From: an uncultured Lachnospiraceae bacterium
Lineage (GTDB): Bacteria > Bacillota > Clostridia > Lachnospirales > Lachnospiraceae
NCBI GenBank assembly: GCA_910586955.1
Contig: CAJUMM010000107.1
Span: 1-8,440, forward strand
Length of the DNA stretch: 8,440 nucleotides
Reading direction: 5' to 3'
Shown here one piece after another: positions 5,770 through 8,440 of this stretch. The position numbers were made by a program, and so were the translations under genes. The notes under the pieces are model-generated. The model was not told where the DNA came from, did not search any database, and saw only the letters and a program-made list of their open reading frames with translations. Each line of letters begins with the position of its first letter. Positions within the stretch are counted from its first letter, which is position 1.

Positions 5770-8388
5770 ATGGCAAAGTGGGTTTATTTATTTAAGGAAG
5801 GAAATGCAGAGATGCGGAACCTTCTGGGCGGAAAAGGTGCGAACCTGGCTGAGATGACAGGACTGGGCCTGCCGATTCCCCAGGGCTTCACCGTTACCAC
5901 AGAAGCGTGTACGGACTATTACAACAATGGAAAGCAGATCTCGGAAGAGATTCAGAAGCAGATTTTTGACGCTCTGGCAGAGCTGGAGAAGCTCCAGGGC
6001 AAGAAATTCGGTGATACGGCGGATCCCCTTCTGGTATCGGTGCGTTCCGGCGCCAGAGCATCCATGCCGGGTATGATGGACACGATTCTGAACCTTGGCC
6101 TTAACGACGTAGCGGTGGAGGGATTTGCCAGTAAGACAGGCAATCCCAGATTTGCGTACGATTCCTACCGGAGATTTATCCAGATGTTTTCCGACGTGGT
6201 TATGGAGATGAGCAAGACCTTCTTTGAGGGAATCCTGGATGAGATTAAAGAGTCTAAGGGCGCAAAGTTTGACACGGATCTGACGGCGGAGGATTTGAAG
6301 GAAGTCATTGCCAGATATAAAGCGATTTATAAGGAGAAAATGGGAGAGGATTTCCCCCAGGATCCCAAAGTACAGCTGATGGAAGCCGTGAAGGCCGTAT
6401 TCCGCTCCTGGGATAATGAGCGTGCCATTGTATACCGCCGCATGAACGACATTCCCGGAGACTGGGGCACTGCAGTGAATGTACAGGCTATGGTATTCGG
6501 AAATATGGGCGACACCTCCGGAACCGGCGTTGCCTTTACCAGAAATCCGGCCACAGGGGAGAAGGGAATCTTCGGAGAGTACCTGATCAATGCCCAGGGC
6601 GAGGACGTGGTGGCAGGTATCCGTACACCCCAGCCCATTACCAAGCTTGAGGAGGACCTTCCGGAGTGCTTCAAGCAGTTTATGGAGATTGCAAACCGCC
6701 TGGAGGAGCATTACCGGGATATGCAGGATATGGAGTTTACCATCCAGGAGGGCAAGCTTTACTTCCTCCAGACCAGAAACGGAAAGAGAACGGCTCCTGC
6801 AGCCATTCAGATTGCCTGCGATCTGGTAGACGAAGGAAAGATTACGCCGGAGGAGGCAGTGCTCCGTATTGAAGCCAAATCCTTGGACCAGCTTCTGCAT
6901 CCCACTTTTGATCCGGAAGCTTTGAAGGCCGGGGAGGTTATCGGTGAAGCCCTTCCCGCATCTCCGGGAGCTGCGGCAGGTAAGGTATACTTTACCGCAG
7001 AGGACGCTAAGAATGCCCGCAAGAAAGGCGAGCGTGTCATTATGGTCCGCCTGGAGACCTCTCCTGAGGACATCGAGGGCATGCACGCAGCGGAAGGCAT
7101 CCTGACCGTCCGGGGCGGCATGACGAGCCATGCGGCCGTTGTGGCCCGGGGCATGGGAACTGCCTGCGTATCCGGCTGCGGCGAAATTAAAATTGACGAG
7201 GAAGCCAAGTATTTCGACCTGGGCGGACACCACATTGTAGAGGGGGATTATATTTCCCTGGACGGCTCCACCGGAAAGATTTACCTTGGGGATATTAAGA
7301 CCGTGGAAGCGTCTGTAAGCGGCAATTTCGGCCGGATTATGGCTTGGGCGGACGAGTTCCGTACCCTGGGTGTGCGCACCAACGCAGATACCCCGGCAGA
7401 TACCAAGAACGCTATTAAGCTGGGTGCAGAGGGCATCGGCCTCTGCCGTACGGAGCATATGTTCTTTGAACCGGAGCGTATTCCGAAGATCCGCAAGATG
7501 ATTCTCTCCGATACCGAGGAGATGCGGGAAGAGGCTCTCTGGGAGCTGATTCCTTACCAGAAGAGCGATTTCAAGGCCATGTATGAAGCCCTGGAAGGCA
7601 AACCCATGACCGTCCGCTACCTGGATCCGCCTCTCCATGAGTTTGTGCCCACGGATCCGGCAGACATTGAAGCCCTGGCAAAGGATATGGGCCTTACAGC
7701 GGAAGAGGTTGAAGAAAGATGCGAGGAGCTTCGGGAGTTTAACCCCATGATGGGCCACAGAGGCTGCCGTCTGGCCATTACCTATCCGGAGATTGCGAGA
7801 ATGCAGACCCGGGCTGTCATGGAAGCTGCCATTGAAGTGAAAGAAGAGAAGGGCTACGACATTGTTCCCGAGATTATGATTCCTCTTATTGGCGACAAGA
7901 AAGAGCTGAAGTTTGTAAAAGAGATGGTTGTGAAGATTGCAGAGCGGGTGAAAGGAGAGAAACATTCCGATATCCAGTATCACATTGGAACTATGATTGA
8001 GATTCCCCGTGCGGCCCTGCTGGCCGGAGAGATTGCCGAGGAGGCGGAGTTCTTCTCCTTCGGTACCAACGATCTGACCCAGATGACCTTCGGGTTCTCC
8101 CGTGACGATGCCGGCAAGTTCCTGGATTCCTACTACAAGTCCAAGATCTACGAGTCCGATCCCTTCGCAAGACTGGATCAGAACGGCGTAGGCAAGCTGG
8201 TGAAGATGGCGGTGGAAGAAGGACGAGCTACCAGGCCGGATATCAAGCTTGGCATCTGCGGCGAGCATGGCGGAGATCCCTCCTCCATCGAGTTCTGCCA
8301 CAAGGCAGGATTGACCTATGTCAGCTGTTCCCCCTTCCGGGTGCCCATTGCAAGGCTGGCGGCGGCACAGGCGGCTATTTCCAATTGA
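5770..8388 (+). CDS. ppdK: Pyruvate, phosphate dikinase
   Basis: PPDK interconverts PEP + AMP + PPi and pyruvate + ATP + Pi through phospho-His intermediates, in the cytoplasm. At 872 aa it is full length (C. symbiosum enzyme, 874). The N-terminal ATP-grasp nucleotide domain (about 1-340) has GGKGANLAEM with Lys22, VRSGARASMPGMMDT, and the QTRNGKR element with Arg336. The swivelling phospho-His domain has GGMTSHAAVVARGMG with catalytic His454. The C-terminal TIM-barrel PEP/pyruvate domain (about 530-872) has GIGLCRTEHMFF, NPMMGHRGCR, GTMIEIPRA, SFGTNDLTQMTFG and CGEHGGDPSS with Cys830. All key residues are present. Thr452, the position targeted by PPDK regulatory kinase/phosphatases, is kept, but no such regulator gene lies in the window. 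The start ATG has AGGAGG (5754-5759) 10 bases upstream. In this organism the likely direction is glycolytic, making ATP. Confidence 0.98.
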   Translation: MAKWVYLFKEGNAEMRNLLGGKGANLAEMTGLGLPIPQGFTVTTEACTDYYNNGKQISEEIQKQIFDALAELEKLQGKKFGDTADPLLVSVRSGARASMPGMMDTILNLGLNDVAVEGFASKTGNPRFAYDSYRRFIQMFSDVVMEMSKTFFEGILDEIKESKGAKFDTDLTAEDLKEVIARYKAIYKEKMGEDFPQDPKVQLMEAVKAVFRSWDNERAIVYRRMNDIPGDWGTAVNVQAMVFGNMGDTSGTGVAFTRNPATGEKGIFGEYLINAQGEDVVAGIRTPQPITKLEEDLPECFKQFMEIANRLEEHYRDMQDMEFTIQEGKLYFLQTRNGKRTAPAAIQIACDLVDEGKITPEEAVLRIEAKSLDQLLHPTFDPEALKAGEVIGEALPASPGAAAGKVYFTAEDAKNARKKGERVIMVRLETSPEDIEGMHAAEGILTVRGGMTSHAAVVARGMGTACVSGCGEIKIDEEAKYFDLGGHHIVEGDYISLDGSTGKIYLGDIKTVEASVSGNFGRIMAWADEFRTLGVRTNADTPADTKNAIKLGAEGIGLCRTEHMFFEPERIPKIRKMILSDTEEMREEALWELIPYQKSDFKAMYEALEGKPMTVRYLDPPLHEFVPTDPADIEALAKDMGLTAEEVEERCEELREFNPMMGHRGCRLAITYPEIARMQTRAVMEAAIEVKEEKGYDIVPEIMIPLIGDKKELKFVKEMVVKIAERVKGEKHSDIQYHIGTMIEIPRAALLAGEIAEEAEFFSFGTNDLTQMTFGFSRDDAGKFLDSYYKSKIYESDPFARLDQNGVGKLVKMAVEEGRATRPDIKLGICGEHGGDPSSIEFCHKAGLTYVSCSPFRVPIARLAAAQAAISN

Positions 8389-8440
8389 TGCCATAGGAAT
8401 TTGGGTACTAACAGGCAAAAGTATTGAAGAATGGCTTAAA
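8389..8440. other. Downstream flank of ppdK, nothing recognised
   Basis: The last 52 bases contain no convincing hairpin terminator, promoter or gene start. Any ppdK terminator must lie beyond the window. Confidence 0.5.

Noticed and set aside
5788..8418. An 876-codon open frame on the minus strand covering nearly all of ppdK
   Set aside because: It is the codon-bias shadow of a strongly conserved gene. The translation has no domain-like features, and no promoter or ribosome binding site argues for it.

Overview
The window is ordinary chromosomal DNA from a low- to mid-GC Firmicute, most likely a member of the Lachnospiraceae (Clostridium cluster XIVa). Two things suggest this. The gene order era - yqzL-like - recO - glycyl-tRNA synthetase is the one known from Bacillus and Clostridia. 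The pyruvate, phosphate dikinase matches the well-studied Clostridium symbiosum enzyme almost motif for motif as I remember it, but is not identical to it. All genes lie on the + strand. I see no mobile element, tRNA, rRNA or CRISPR array.

Layout: (1) 1-649 holds the C-terminal two thirds of the GTPase Era. (2) 650-951 is a 302-base stretch with interlocking inverted repeats, a weak extended -10 candidate, a possible 29-codon ORF and a small YqzL-like gene (819-1013) that runs into recO. (3) 952-1602 is recO. (4) A good sigma-A-type promoter overlaps the recO stop and drives a 199-residue lipoprotein of unknown function (1657-2256). (5) 2257-2420 is an unusual spacer: two 31-base direct repeats with a large imperfect hairpin between and overlapping them. 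(6) 2421-3809 is a single-chain class II glycyl-tRNA synthetase. (7) 3903-5561 is a long-type PPi-dependent phosphofructokinase, with its own candidate promoter, ending at a near-perfect intrinsic terminator. (8) 5619-5769 holds a strong promoter and a structured leader for pyruvate, phosphate dikinase (5770-8388). (9) 8389-8440 shows nothing recognisable.

The left half is housekeeping: ribosome assembly, recombination repair and tRNA charging. The right half is a pair of pyrophosphate-linked glycolytic enzymes. PFP spends PPi instead of ATP at the fructose-6-phosphate step. PPDK turns PEP, AMP and PPi into pyruvate, ATP and Pi. Together they are the core of a PPi-based glycolysis. They are transcribed separately, since a terminator and a new promoter lie between them.

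I do not see a previously undescribed multi-gene system. The points most worth a second look are non-coding: the repeat and hairpin spacer before the glycyl-tRNA synthetase gene, the ppdK leader, and the interlocking repeats after era. The uncharacterised lipoprotein and the YqzL-like/recO overlap come next.
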